A DNA stretch of 64,000 nt from Pseudofabraea citricarpa (GCA_029641185.1 JAPWGK010000007.1:992001-1056000); one strand, 5' to 3'; numbered from the stretch's first letter, positions 1 through 13,052 are shown. Notes: generated from the letters alone by a model not told the origin. Numbers and translations are program-made.

Positions 1-299
1 CTTGGCGGAGACAGGGGCTTGTTGGTTTGATGGAGAGGTGTTGAGAGATGGAGTGAGGAATAGGCGACGTGTTTGCGGAGGATGATGAGAGGTTATGAAA
101 GAAGCGGTACAGGTTTAAAATAGGTGTCTGCGGGTAAGGAAAAGGTGCGAGGGAGATAGTACGAACCAGGGAAAGATGATATGTATTGCGGGAAGGGATA
201 GGGTGTAGACGAGCCTTGACAGAAGACGGGTGAGTCGAAGCTGTCTTGAGGGAGGGTATGAGGAGGTGAATGAGGTATGGGAAGGTGGAGAAGATGTAG

Positions 300-372
300 T
301 TGAAGGAAGGATGAGGATGAAGAAGGAGAAGAAGAAGGAGAAGGAGAAGAACAAGAAGAGGAAGAAAAAGTG
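300..372. repeat. Purine-rich GA tract
   Basis: The + strand is almost entirely A and G in GAAGGA and GAAGAA-like steps, and the minus strand is correspondingly CT-rich. This is low-complexity sequence typical of fungal leaders and promoters. The open frame across it (113-354, minus) is Phe/Ser-rich and not a credible protein. Confidence 0.7.
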
Positions 373-774
373 GGTATAAGTTAAGCGACGGATTTAGACG
401 AGGGGGTGAAGTAGCGACTGTAAGGACGGGGGAGTACAGGAAGTGGTGATTGTCTTGGAAATATGAAATACGAGAAAGTTGAAGTAGTGTAGACGTTGTA
501 ACTTACCTGAATATAACTGCTCGCTGATAATGGAAGCGGATGATGAATCTGAAAGCTGACTGCTAGACTGCTTTGTTGAGAGGAAGATGACGAGGAGGAA
601 CGCCGAAGCGATGGAGATGATTCCTGGGAATGGAGGAGAAGGAAGGTGGTTGTTGTGTGAAGAAAGGAAGAGGGTTCTAGTGCAGAATATATGGAACTTC
701 GAACGGGGCTAGTACGGAATTAGAATCTAGCTGCAGATTAACTCCTGCCTGATTATTAGGGCTCTTTTCAAAGG

Positions 775-922
775 CTAGAATACCATAGAACAATAGTTAT
801 CTCCAGTAAATTCAGGGTGTTATTATAAGGTTCACATACAATGGAACACTAGAATGCCATAGAACAATAGCTATCTCCAGTAAATCAAGGGTGTTATTGT
901 AAGGTTCATATACAATGAAACA
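775..922. repeat. 74-bp tandem duplication (2 copies)
   Basis: Copy 1 is 775-848 and copy 2 is 849-922. Both begin CTAGAAT and run through CCATAGAACAATAG and the TTATxxTAAGGTTCA block to ATGxAACA. The copies differ at only a few positions, mostly transitions. The unit contains no ORF and no transposon ends that I can see, so it looks like a simple local duplication. Confidence 0.85.
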
Positions 923-2163
923 CTCTAAGAATAGCAAGCAAAGTCAACTGGAAGGAGGCACAGCGAGTATTCAAGGACCACGAGTCAAAGTATAACAGCT
1001 GGACAATGCTTCTACCTCATTGAAGGAGTTGATAATCTATGGTTATATACTACCAATTGCAAACTGTTGATTTTCTGTGGTTGAAAACCACCACGTCGGT
1101 ATCTAAGTTAGACCTTTTATTCTGCTTAAAAACGTAAGTTCGTGATCTTGAAAGTTTCAAGGGGTGCCCATGCACGGCTAGTAAACTAGCTCGAGCGTAA
1201 CTAGTTGCCTCTAGATGGCACTTTGGAGCTATCTTAAGACCGAAAGCACTCGAAAACCAGACAAAAATCATGCTTCATCTGATTGAAATGCAGATTTCTT
1301 TATGTATTAGTCTAACGGCCTTGCTTGATGATCAATATACTAGCGGAGTCGCAAACGATAGTACTGTTTTGACAGTCCCCTTACAGCTGGTTTATTTGGG
1401 GGGGAAATATTTATAATTCGCACAAATTAAAGAGGCCTGGTAGGTAGTTCTTTTTTAACCAAAACGTATTTAGTACAATTTGTAAATATTAAAAGCACAT
1501 TTGTGAACTATGTCTAAAAAGCAGCTTGCTGTGGGTATCAAGTTCTGTAGTTCCAAGGAAAGCTAGTTTTCAATCTCAAAGTATTTAAACACACAGCTTC
1601 CATTTCCCCTGAAAACTGCAGTATCATGAACCGAGAAAGACAAGTAAAGGCTGGCTATAAGTGGCTACGCTTTAATTGGTAGTTCTCAAGAGTGGTGTAA
1701 TATATCAAAAGAAATAACACAAGATTTGGTTACTGGTTAATGCTTCTCAAGTCCACAGGAGCTGTTAGCCATGGATGACCACGTGATATAGCCCACCGAG
1801 CTTGAATTAATTTCATTCATTCCTTGACATGGCTACTTTGTTAAATTCACTGTCGGACGGGCTCATACTTCGAAAATCGTGGTATAACTACCTAGCCAGT
1901 CCAGTAGCAACCTGTACAAGCTTTATCGTAGAACCGAGACACCCGATGCAGGGAATCTAGCATAAGTGTTGCCCAGAATTCCGTTCTTTTGCACAGACCA
2001 GCCCACGTATTTCTCGTTCCAGCTCAAAGTACCCAGAGAGAAAGCTTCTTTACGTGCCTTGACTTTTTCGACTCTGCATGCATCAGCAGACGGAAGTCGC
2101 GCAATCAAAGTAGGTTTAGATCAGGCAATTCTCGAGACGCTCAGTTGGCTGGTAGCTAGTACC

Positions 2164-2183
2164 GTACAGTACAGTACAGTACA
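2164..2183. repeat. (GTACA)4 pentamer repeat
   Basis: This is a perfect GTACA x4 run about 480 bases upstream of the histidine kinase start. It is one of several GTACA/CTGTAC tracts in the window, all between genes. Confidence 0.85.
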
Positions 2184-2661
2184 TCGTGTACCTATGAAGT
2201 ACTGAACCTAGTGCCCATCACCCGCATCGAAATGTGTTTCCCCATGTCCCATCCCATATCCTAGGATCACTGATTCCCTCGCAACCCATCTAAAACGTCA
2301 TAATTGTTTCTCTCCATCTGTGCCACCTGTCACTTGTTGCCTCCCACTCTCCTCCTTATCGCACGAGATCTGCTGCGCGCCCCTCACTTCCCCAGGGCAT
2401 GCTCGAGTGCCGTAGCGAATTGGATACCTCATTATCCCGACGATTATAGCGACAATAATCTGGGGAAGCGGAACCTCGCACAGCGTCTGCAGTCCCACAA
2501 GAACAAAGTGCCTCGGCACTGCTCTATACACCAAGAAAGACTCGCGGTGGGAAGTGCTGGGCTTTCTGGGTTGTCGGGCAGTTTGAGGCTTGAGCACCAC
2601 GAACAAGCTGGACCCGCCGTGATCGTCAACCCAGGTGGCAAAGGATCAAACTGGTTGCTTC

Positions 2662-2923
2662 ATGTCATCAGAGATCAAATCCATCTTCACAGCTCCCCAA
2701 GACCTCTGCAAAGTCGCATCAGGTTCGCATAGTAGCCTGCATTGTGAACGTTTCTTCCCTGGCGCGCCGGCCGAGGATACTAACAAGGCGTCGAGTGTGA
2801 CGCCAGTCTTCCAGCTCCAGCTGTGCAACGAGAAGCAGGCCGAGGCGGCAACATCCCCTTCGCAGTACACCGAGAACCTCCCGCAAATCCAAGAAGGAGC
2901 AACACCCATCACAGCCCCAATAC

Positions 2924-2954
<31 letters not shown>

Positions 2955-5900
2955 TGTTGTGGCCTCCTCCCCTTCCCCCTCCTTTCGACGCCCCCCCCTT
3001 CCATCGCAATCCCTAGCAGCAGCGAGCGCGACATCAACGAATGCCTCAAAACGCCAGCTGTCGGCGGAGATAGGCCAGGGCACAGGCTCAGAGCCACCAG
3101 CGAAGAGACAGCTTCAAACCTTCAGACGGCGACATACGCTCGATCACGATACTTTCCCAACCGGCTTCTCGAAGAACTTCACCCAACCGCCATCGCCCCT
3201 CTTCTTCTCGAAAAGCCCGAGGCAAACATTAAAACTACCTCCGCGATTCTTCAAGATATCCAACCCCGAGGTGGCAGATATGTTGAACAAGGCGCGCGAT
3301 GATTCCACCGGTGTAACTACTCTGAAGCTTGCCAGAGGGAGTGTAAGCCACCAGGCAAGCCCTCCTCGATCCACAGGCACGCCTGGGAGCTGGGCATCCA
3401 TAGAACGAAGCAGTGTCCCGCGGAGTCCCGACACCAGGGGAGGCAAACAATCGGGGCTGCAAGTACTTGGTAGTGTTGGTATCATTGAGTTGTTGGAACA
3501 AGATGAACGGCCCACATTCATCGTCGATGTCTCGAATCCGGTCAATTTCAGTCCAGGTGGTCCGCTGCAGATCCTTTTTGCAAATGCCTCTCTTCGAGCT
3601 TACGAGTCCATCTTGGAGATGGTGACAGGAAAAGCCGATTTAGACTCTCCCGGAATAGCTGTGATAAATGACTTTCCCGAATTTAAGTCGTGGGCATTAA
3701 GCTTTGTTAAGAACAACCAATCTTTAGATATATCTTTGCCCTCGTTCTCGTATGGCGGCGTTACATGGACATGCTCAACCCTGAGGAAACGCTTACGCCT
3801 TATCAGCGGCAGTGCAAGCAGCATCCCCACTATTACTGGTGAGTTTATACCATTGCAATTTTGTACATGTCTTTACCTTTGATCGTTTGCCTTTGGCTCG
3901 GGCGTGAATTCCCCAATCCAAGGATTTGCTGACAACTTAGGTGCTTCGACTGGTGGTGGTAGTAGCTCGTCTATTCTCAGTGAACGTGTTCGTGGGCCTG
4001 CATCGCTAGCCAGCATCGCCAACTCTCCTCTGATAATTGAGAGTAGTGAGCCTACAGACTACTTTGGAGCTGCTGAGGAGCCAATAGAGCATAGTGAATC
4101 TCCCGAGCAAACTCCAATACAGACAATTAGTCCTTTGCCAAAGCAAGCAATGATAGCTTCGCAAAACGCACTCCATACCCGCGAGCTAATGCAATCACGG
4201 TATCCCGATAACCCATGTTTCGACTGGACGAGGCTTCCCATGTCTGCTGCATTGCCAAGGCACATCCAGTTTGCACGGAGTGTTGCCTGGGAGAAAACGC
4301 CTCTAGGCCCCATTGAAAGTTGGTCGTTTGATCTTCGCGCAATGTGCAATCTTATCATGGGGAGCCCACATCCTGCCGCCATGTATTGGGGCGATGAGTA
4401 CATTGTAAGCCATTTTGCTTTTGTTAGTCCAATATTGCTCGCAACGAGGGCTTTTATCCTTTGTCTTGAACTGTTTTTATGCGGCCTTGTTCGTGCGTGT
4501 ATGAATTGACTACATTGAATCTGTTGTCAAAAGGGCGTAGTTATTGTGCATATTACTGACTTTTGGTTGCAGGCCATATACAACGAGGCGTATATACTTC
4601 TGGCTGGACAGAAACATCCACAACTGATGGGACAGAGTTACAAGACTGCTTGGAAAGAGATTTGGCCGGATATTGAACCAACATTTTCTAGTGCTATAAA
4701 TTCTGGACAAGCCACTATGAAAGACGATGATTGCCTTTTTGTTGTGAGGAACGGGTTCCTCGAAGAGAGCTACTTCAGTTGGTCGATTGTACCTCTGGTG
4801 GGAGAAGACGGATCTGTTGTTGGATTATACAACCCGTGTTTTGAGAAAACTCGCCGCAAGATCGCTGAGAGGCGAATGTTGACATTGAGGGAGATTGGCG
4901 AGCGAACTGCAACCGCACGCGAGGTCAAGGGTTTCTGGGGCCAAGTGATCAAAGGACTTGCTTATAATGTGAGGCAGTCCAGACTCTTTAAGCTTATAGA
5001 GGTGTATCCACTAATCATACTCCCAGGAACATGACGTTCCATTCGTTTTGTTATACTCTGTGAGTGACGATATCGACAGTGATATGAGCTCGATACATTC
5101 AGGAAGTCTTTCCCCTGCACCACAGTGTACTCTCGAGGGCACTCTCGGTGTACCCATAGGCCACAAGGCGGCAGTAAGCCCTCTAGACCTAAAAACCAGT
5201 GAAGAGGTGAGTAATCTTTCCTACCTCAGCCCAAGTCGGCCATGACCTAGCTGTATATATTGCATTACAAAATCACCATCCTCGTGCCGGAACTTCCTTG
5301 TTACTCTAAGATATCGCAATGTTGCCGCTTGCTAACCTTCTCAGGGCTTCGCGTCTCACTTAAGAGAATCAATGAAGACAGACAAGCCTGTTCTTTTGAC
5401 AGCTGAAGAAGGTACCCTGCCGGCTTCCCTCATGGAAGGTCTTGAGTACAGGGGCTTTGGTGATCCATGTAGATCCATTATTGTCTGTCCCATCCATCCA
5501 ACGACTGGCGAATCCATACTGGGTTTCCTGGTTCTAGGTGTAAATACACGACGACCATACGACGACGATTACAGTCTTTTTATAAATCTCCTGAGCCGCC
5601 AGCTTGCAACATCGATGGCAAGTGTTGTCTTGTTCGAGGAAGAGATAAGGCGAGGCCAGCGTGCGGCTAGATTAGCAGCGTTGGACCGCCAAGAGCTCTC
5701 TAAACAGCTCGACCTTCGTACTCAAGAAGCTGTAGAAAGCGAGACAAAATTCACACGCATGGCTGAATTTGCCCCTGTTGGCATGTTCATTGGTTCGTCC
5801 TCCAAAGTTTTAATTAAATACCTTTTGCTAACGTCCTTGCAGCGAACCACCTCGGCGAAGTGACTTATTCTAATGATACCTGGTGGGAGATAACAAGACA

Positions 5901-7933
5901 TCCTAGAGCCGAGAATAGCGCAAATACTTGGATGGACAGCATCAAAGATGAGGATCGTGAAAAAGTACGAGATATCTGGAAGACGCTTGTAGATGAGACT
6001 ACAGCCATCACTTTAGAGTTCCGCTTCAAAACACCCTGGCAGGATCGGAATGGCCACCGCAGTGATACGTGGGTCCTAATGAGCGCATATCCGGAAAAGA
6101 ACCATCATGGCGGTCTAAAGAGTGTCTTTGGTAGTATCACAAATATATCTCAACAGAAATGGGCCGAAGATTTCCAAAAGCGGCGCATGGAAGAAGCGAT
6201 CGAGCTCAAGCGTCAGCAAGAGAACTTTATCGACATCACATCACACGAGATGCGCAATCCCCTCAGTGCAATTCTACAGGTAAGCATCCATGAGTCGTTG
6301 GCTGATTAAGCTTTACCATTCTATGTACTTCGCTTCCAGCTCTTGTCACTATGGCTAATTACATTCTCCAGTGTGCCGATGAAATTTCAACCTCTCTCTC
6401 CGAATACAGCAAAAGTGACGCGAATCCGACAAAGACACAAAGGCTAGAGGAAATTCTAGACAGTAACATTGACGCTGCGCAGACAATTGCTCTTTGTGCA
6501 CAGCATCAGAAGCGCATTGTCGACGATATTCTTACTCTTTCAAAACTAGACTCGGCCTTACTGCTCGTTACTCCAGTCGATGTGCAACCGGTAGCAGTTG
6601 TTCAACGAGCACTTAAAATGTTTGAGGGAGAGCTTGAGACTAACGATATTGGAATGGAATTCCGTATGGAGAAGTCATATCTGGATCTGGCCGTCGACTG
6701 GGTCAGGCTAGACCCATCTCGACTCCTGCAAGTGCTCATAAATCTGACAACGAATGCCATCAAGTTCACACACACTCAAAGTAGACGTACAATTATAGTC
6801 AGCCTCGGTGCATCAAAAGAGCGGCCTAAGTCTGACGTTGATTCTCGTGTCTCATACTTTCCCACACGCTCGAAACAGCGAGATATAACCGCCGATGAAG
6901 CAGAGTGGGGCAACGGCGAAGAGTTGTATTTACACTTCGCGGTCAAGGATACCGGCCGTGGTCTTGATGAGAATGAGAAGAAACTTCTCTTCCTGAGATT
7001 CTCTCAGGCGTCTCCAAGAACTCATGTAAGCTCCATTCTCTATCCTTGACCGGTCAAAATGCTAACGTCTTGGAACAGGTAACCTATGGGGGCTCAGGAC
7101 TAGGGCTTTTCATCTCTAGAGAACTCACCGAGCTACAGGGCGGCGAGATCGGAGTTTCATCTGAAAGAGGTCTTGGCAGCACCTTTGCCTTTTACATCAA
7201 GGCACGGCGAGTTGATTATATTTCTACTGATACCCCCATTGCCACAACGTTAGCCAGTTTACGGAAAACATCAATCACTTCATCAGTAACCATCGAGAGT
7301 CGCAGGAATTCTTCAGGGAAGACGACACATCGATCGAATACTTCAAGCCTATCATCAAAGCGATCTCAGCCGGTTGCTCGGCGAGCATCGGTTGAGAACG
7401 GCACTTTTGAAGTCTTGGTCGTGGAGGATAACCTCGTAAATCAACGAGTGCTAAAGAAGCAGCTTACGAATAGTGGTATGAAAGTCCATGTGGCCAATCA
7501 CGGAGTCGAAGCCCTAGAGCTTCTCAAGACGTCTCGCTTCTGGCAAGGCCAAAAGGACGGAATTAATCTGTCTATTATTCTTATGGTACGGCACTTCAAT
7601 TTTGTTCTGCGCCGCCAGACTAACTAGGATTTATAGGATTTGGAGATGCCAGTAATGGATGGACTCACCTGTGCAAGACGAATTCGTGAACTAGAAGCCG
7701 AGGGTACACTTGTCTCGCATGTCCCTATCATTGCAGTCACTGCCAATGCTCGCCTGGAGCAGATTGAGAATGCGAAAGCCGCCGGAATGGTAAGTTAACC
7801 ACTATAAATCAGGCCTGCATCTTCAGTATACTGACAAATGCAGGATGATGTCGTTTCAAAGCCTTTCCGCATACCAGAACTTATACCCAAAATCGAGGAG
7901 CTGGTCGACAAAAACATCAAAGCTGTAGAATAA
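2662..7933 (+). CDS. Hybrid sensor histidine kinase (PAS/GAF-HisKA-HATPase-REC)
   Basis: Ten exons: 2662-3838, 3941-4404, 4573-4968, 5027-5206, 5345-5792, 5843-6279, 6372-7025, 7079-7585, 7637-7789, 7844-7933. They give about 1501 aa, and every junction is GT-AG with phase kept. Residues 1-390 are low complexity, with an Ala run. A PAS-like segment ([17 protein letters not shown]) spans about 515-650, a GAF-like segment 740-870, and a second PAS about 880-990. HisKA carries the phospho-acceptor His at about 1023 (SHEMRNPLS). HATPase_c has N box [12 protein letters not shown] (about 1157-1168), G1 VKDTGRGL and G2 GGSGLGLF. The C-terminal receiver has VVEDN and phospho-acceptor Asp at about 1422 (LMDLEMP). 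By family knowledge it autophosphorylates, then passes phosphate internally and on to an HPt protein. No membrane segment is evident, so it is probably cytosolic. The input signal is unknown. The start is the first in-frame ATG; an in-frame GTG lies 9 codons upstream. Confidence 0.93.
2926..2952 (+). repeat. (GCA)9 trinucleotide repeat in coding sequence
   Basis: Nine perfect GCA codons, followed by GCT, encode a polyalanine run in the disordered N terminus of the histidine kinase. Such a repeat can vary in length between strains without breaking the frame. Confidence 0.9.
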
Positions 7934-9279
7934 TCCAATCCAGCTTGTTTACAACGGAGTTGGTTGGTAAAGTGCATTTTACATATGATCACTGGTCATC
8001 CTAGTTCATTGGCTACTCGACTCTACATGAATCATTTGTCTATAGGAACTCCTGGGATCATACATATACATATATCCTGAGAATCTGGTAGCATTAGGCG
8101 TTTGGATTTGACGTTTACTTTGGTTGATGGGTGGCAGAGTTTTGGTCTAGTCTGCGAAGACAAAGACAAGATGGGATCACACACCCAAGAATATGGGTTG
8201 GGATTGAAACTCCCGGATGTCGTATACGTATAAAATAGATGGCAAATATGTAAGCCTCCATAGCTACTTTTTTAGATGTAGCTGTATAAATAATCAACTT
8301 CTTTCATAAAAGAGGTACAGGAGGAGGTAGCATGATTGATTGGTTAGTTGGTTCGGGGTATGTTGGCCACGTGGCAGTATTGTAATAATGTAATAATGGC
8401 ATGGCGTAAACAGAACACAGAAACTCCGGGAAACGAGTCAAGCACTGTAGAAACTTACACACTTCCTGATTAATAAACCTCATTGAATAAGGTGGCTTTA
8501 GAGGCTGCTGATTCTGAAATCCAGACTCAGGCGCTAGCTAATAAGGTTGCGTAGCTGGTGCGAGAGGCACGAGCTAAAATCAAAGATCGAGATTGTTCTA
8601 GATACGGGTACCGAAGGAGAAGACGATGGAGAAAGAGAGAAAAAAGGTTCAATAGCCCCGCCCCGACCCACTGGAAAGAATTAAGCTCGAGGCTGATGCC
8701 AGTTACCAGTGTATTGAAGGACCGAGAATGAGAACTGAAGCGATCCAAGTTCCCAGTGTTTTTCTCTTTAGCGAGACGTTGTGACGTCAAATCTTGCGAG
8801 GTACCGTGGAATCTTGCGAGCGACATGTACATTACCGGAGCGGAGCGCACACGTACACGAACCTCCTGGGTCTGGTTAAAGAGGTACATTACGAATACGG
8901 CACGACGGATTAGACATGCTGAGTCTGGAGCTTTGACTTGAAGATCGCAACGCTTGTGTTGATAAAGTTGGCATTCCTCCGAGGGAATTTGGTATTCCGT
9001 CTTTCTCTCTGTATCCCTTTCACTCAGCATCCGGTCTTTGAACGCTGTGTCTATTCCACTATGGTCTGCGGACGACAAGACATGGAATTAACAGGAAACA
9101 TCAGCTGTTTCCCCTCCATCACCATCTGCATCACCATCTCCAATGCAGCTATATTCTGACGCGGTGTTTTTCTTCTTCCTATTTTTTCGCATCATCATCG
9201 CCCATTCCATTTTCGGAGGTCATTATTTTGAGCTCAGTCGTTGAGTACATTTAGAAAGTGTTCGTCTGAAGTCGTCAAA
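7934..9279. other. Intergenic region between histidine kinase and PAF-AH-like gene
   Basis: This holds the 3' flank of the kinase and the promoter and leader of the next + strand gene. A 183-codon minus-strand open frame (8527-9078) has no family features and no splice-linked partner, so it is not called. Nothing else is recognised. Confidence 0.6.
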
Positions 9280-11339
9280 ATGCCAGAGGGCTTTCGTCGA
9301 GCGAATTCCTCGGTGAATCGACCTCTTCACCGAGCCGTCTCACATCCAGACGAGGTCCCCAACTCTCAGCAGCCGAAATCTCGGACTCCAGCTGGTCTAA
9401 GAGAGAAGTTTCTCAAGGCGCCTTTACCATACTACTCTGGCCCATATAGTGTCGGCATGATGGATATCGAAGTACCAGCAAGAGAACCACGAGTATTCGG
9501 AAACATAAAACGGAATCACAAACATCTACTCCAACTGGAGACAGTATTGTTTTCAGTATTTTACCCTTCTGGATTCGGATCTGGCGTGGGGTCGTCTCCA
9601 GAGGGCGAGAAGGCTTGGTCAAGACCAACATGGCTTCCGAGACCGAGAATTGATCTGGCAAAGGGATATGCCAGGTTTTCTGGGGTCCCATCATTGCCAA
9701 TGATTGCCTGGTTTACAAGCACAACTATGTTCACCAAGCTCCCGGCATTCCGAAACGCAAAGCTTGCTGAACATTGGCCTCCAAATCAAAATAGTCGAGA
9801 AGGAGGGCTGGGTGTGAATAACAAAGCAGGCAAGGCGCCTCCAGGTGAGCCGGAAAAGCCTTGCTTTCCTTTACTCATCTTCTCCCACGGTCTTGGAGGA
9901 ACTAGAACTACTTATTCTTCGGTTTGTGGCGAGTTTGCCAGTTATGGTTTTGTCGTCGTTGCGATTGAGCACCGAGATGGTTCAGGACCACGAACTTTCA
10001 TCAACCGGCCGAAAGAGGCGAAGGAAAAAGGCAAAGCTAAAGGAGACTCGAAAATGGATTCAAAGATGGATTATATTTTCCCAAAGGATAACGCTAAAGA
10101 TACATCGCCTGGAAACTCGCAAGGCGTTGATGGGGAGCTGAGAGCAGAACAGATCAGTTTGCGTCTTGCGGAAATAGAAGAGGCATACCATTTGATGAAA
10201 TTGATCCATGACGGAAAAGGAGAGGAAGTTTGTAGAGCAAATCTTCGTAAAAATGGAAACATCGGGAGTAGTTCACGAGGCCTTGCAGGAGTAGACTGGG
10301 CGTCCTGGGAAGGTCGCTTCCATCTCCAGCAGGTGACGATGCTCGGCCATTCATTTGGAGCTGCTACGACTGTTGAGGTTCTGCGCCACCATGATAGATT
10401 CCGCTTCATCGGCCAAGGTATCATATACGATATGTGCGTTCTCAAACTCCCTCGGAAATATCGGGTGACTAACGGATCTACTGTAGATGGGGTGCTGCTA
10501 TACAGCCTCCTGAGGATGACCCCTCACACCGGATCGACGCACCATTACTAGGGATCAACTCGGAAGCCTTTATATAGTAAGTTCTCCGAGGATACTTTTC
10601 TATTTCTATTTTTATCTGAAGAGGTCAAATGACCCTTAGCAATAACACTGACCTTGTAATTAGCTGGCCGGACAATTTCGAGTCTGTCATGAGTCTGTGC
10701 AAAGAAGCAAAGGAACAGGACGCTCTATGTTGGCTCATGACTGTCCGAGGATCAGTCCATATCTCTCAGTCCGATTTCTCGATCCTGTATCCCCGCGTGT
10801 CGAGCTTGTTACTAAAAATGACCGTGAATCCCCAAAGGGCAATTGATCTCAACATCAACGCCTCGCTTGAATTTCTCCGCCAAGTCATGCCAGCCAGAAT
10901 CTCTGCCATGAACCGCGGAACAAATGAGCACCTGCTTGAAGTCAGCACACTCGATAAGCTACCCGACGAGCACCGGCCCGACAGTAAATGGACGGCAGTC
11001 CGGCTGCGAGTCCCTAACGAGATGCGGATGCGGATCACGCCTCAGTTGGTCAGGCGACAGAAACGCAAGAAACAGTTCAAGGAGAATGGCGTGGAGATCC
11101 CAAAAGATGTCTCCGGCAAAGTACTTCAAGGATTGCACGATTTTGAGGTCCACGGCCCATCGGGCGAGATCTGGATGCATGTTGCGCCAACCAAAGACGA
11201 ACTGGCCCGGCATGGGCTCCGGGCGAGCAAGACTCTGGAGGATCATCAAAATGACGGCATGGTGGAGGTTACGGGGGAAGAAGGAAAGGAGAAGGGCGGG
11301 AGTAGAGGGATTGAGCAGAAGATGATGGATAGGGGTTAG
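9280..11339 (+). CDS. PAF-acetylhydrolase-like serine esterase
   Basis: Three exons: 9280-10433, 10487-10576, 10664-11339, giving 639 aa. The ATG at 9280 is the first in frame (GTCAAAATGCC). The protein has the platelet-activating-factor acetylhydrolase layout. A conserved N-terminal block (YYSGPYSVGMMDIEVP) is followed by the oxyanion-type FPLLIFSHGLGGTRTTYS, then the nucleophile elbow GHSFGA with Ser at about 358. Further on are a likely acid region (PLLGINSEAF) and the His region VHISQSDF. Known family members hydrolyse short or oxidised acyl chains from phospholipids; the substrate here is inferred only. No signal peptide is seen, which suggests an intracellular enzyme. The insert with lysine-rich sequence (about residues 247-285) is not part of the catalytic core. 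Both introns are short (53 and 87 bases). Confidence in the fold is high, in the exact substrate low. Confidence 0.88.
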
Positions 11340-12032
11340 ATGATTCCGATGATGCTTGCTTGGAGTCCTAGATTATCCACGACGATAACTTTGATCTTCA
11401 TGCTCTTGTCTAGTTCCGGCGAACGAAAAAGGATCTTCCCCTACCATCTCAGAAGTAGCAAGTAGGAAACACAAGCAGAGATTTGACGAAATTTACTCCC
11501 CAACAGCCACGAATCACAATGATCAGATCATGATTCTAACAACTGCTGATGCATTTCCATGCGGGTGCGTATTCCAGGCTCGCGTCACTGCCGAGAAAGC
11601 ACGATGTGATATCGTGCATTTATGGGGAGCCATATGTCGTTCTCGTGTCTGCAAGACATTATCAGAAGATGCACTCTCCTGCATATGCAGTGAACAGGAT
11701 CTCGCGGTTGACGATAATCACGAGGTGACGATACGTTTCATTATTTCGGGACGGGAAGGGCTTGGACGAAGAAAGTCTTGCCGTACCTTGCAGATGCTGA
11801 ACGACACTATTCCCGACACCGCGGCTGACAGGATCCGAAGAGGGTTGCCACCGACGCACAAGCTTCATGAAACATATACATGGTGGGAGGGAGTCGAATA
11901 GAAGGAGATGGCCTGGATAGCCTCGCTTCGATTCGTCACTGACCTCGTCTCTGACCCTTGATCGTAAAACCACAGAGGTGAAGTGTGTGAGGCTCCAAGC
12001 GACAGTTTCTCGAATGCCGAAAAGGCACGTAG

Positions 12033-12056
12033 CCAGCCAGTGCCAGCCAGTGCCAG
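12033..12056. repeat. CCAGCCAGTG decamer tandem repeat
   Basis: The 10-base unit CCAGCCAGTG occurs 2.4 times head to tail. Confidence 0.8.
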
Positions 12057-13052
12057 TTTTGTCAATTCATTGATGGCGTCAAAACAAGAGCTAGCGTCAT
12101 CGTGTCAGGTTCTTCTGGTGGTGACTTGACTTGTCCACAAGCTGCAGGTGGTGGCTGAGGGGTGGCCTCGGACGATGTGATGTGATGTACGGAAGTACCT
12201 GCGCAAGCGAGCATGGCAAGAGTCCAACGGGTGGTCCCCAGCCAGCGATACAATACTGCTGTGGAACTCGTGCCCTCCCGAGAGTGTTCTTTGGAGGTGC
12301 CAGGCAATAAAGACGAGCGAAGATATTCTGCGTGTCGGGTGTACCGGTAGCGGGGTTGGGTTGGGCATTGATTGAGTTTGGACACTTGATTATTATTGAG
12401 CGAGTACTAAGTGAGCATAATTATGCATCTATCATAAGCGAAGTTATAATGGGACTTCCGGCCGAATTCAAGATCTCATCGAATCTCAGTCAGGACCTAG
12501 CAGAGGAGGAGCGCACCGACAAAATCCAATGTATGGTACAGTGCAGACCCTGGATGCCAAACGGGGAAGCAAGCCATCGCTCGCGTGGAGGGCTGATGAA
12601 ACATTGACAAAACTTGGTTCTGAAATGTCGTGCGAATAAGTTGGCATTATTTCGAGAGACTGAGTCCATGGAGATGCTGGAGGGGAAAAGGTCGAAGTAG
12701 AAAGTGGAAGAGCTTGACGTGTGTACACTCTACCATGCCTAGGCCCTAAGCAGCCTGAGGAGTTAACGGCGGCGCAGATCAAGGTGACATGAAATGAGGC
12801 ACGCAATTGATAGTCTCTTTTGGAAGATGCGCCTCAAAGGAGCTGGTGCTCTTGAATACAATCACCTGAATGGGAGCGGGTGGGGAGGATGGGGGATGGG
12901 CTACAGGCGATGGGCTACAGGCGATTGGGGGGGTTAAAGAGTGGAAGAGGGGCTCCGACGTGGTGGTAGCTGGCGTGCGTTGCGGGTCTCGATGATGGTG
13001 AAGCATTCATCCATGGTGGTGATCTTTAGGGGACCAGCTGGAGACTTCAGGC

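Larger units (their letters stand above)
1..2661. other. Left-edge intergenic region, no supported gene
   Basis: No reading frame here shows a recognisable domain or a splice-linked continuation. Bases 300-372 are a purine-rich (GA) tract on the + strand, so open frames there are low-complexity shadows. A consensus splice donor on the minus strand (AG/GTAAGT, about 503-510) suggests that the first exon or 5' UTR intron of a minus-strand gene may run off the left edge. No protein can be assigned to it. The part from about 2160 onward is probably the promoter and leader of the histidine kinase. Confidence 0.5.

Noticed and set aside
2304..2732. 142-codon open frame overlapping the histidine kinase start
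   Set aside because: It has no ATG start and lies in another frame across the kinase leader and first exon. It is explained by the kinase gene.
8527..9078. 183-codon open frame on the minus strand upstream of the PAF-AH-like gene
   Set aside because: No domain, no signal peptide, irregular composition, first true ATG well inside, and no splice-linked exon on either side.
11530..11973. Overlapping open frames on both strands
   Set aside because: They overlap each other, show no family motif and have no linked exons.
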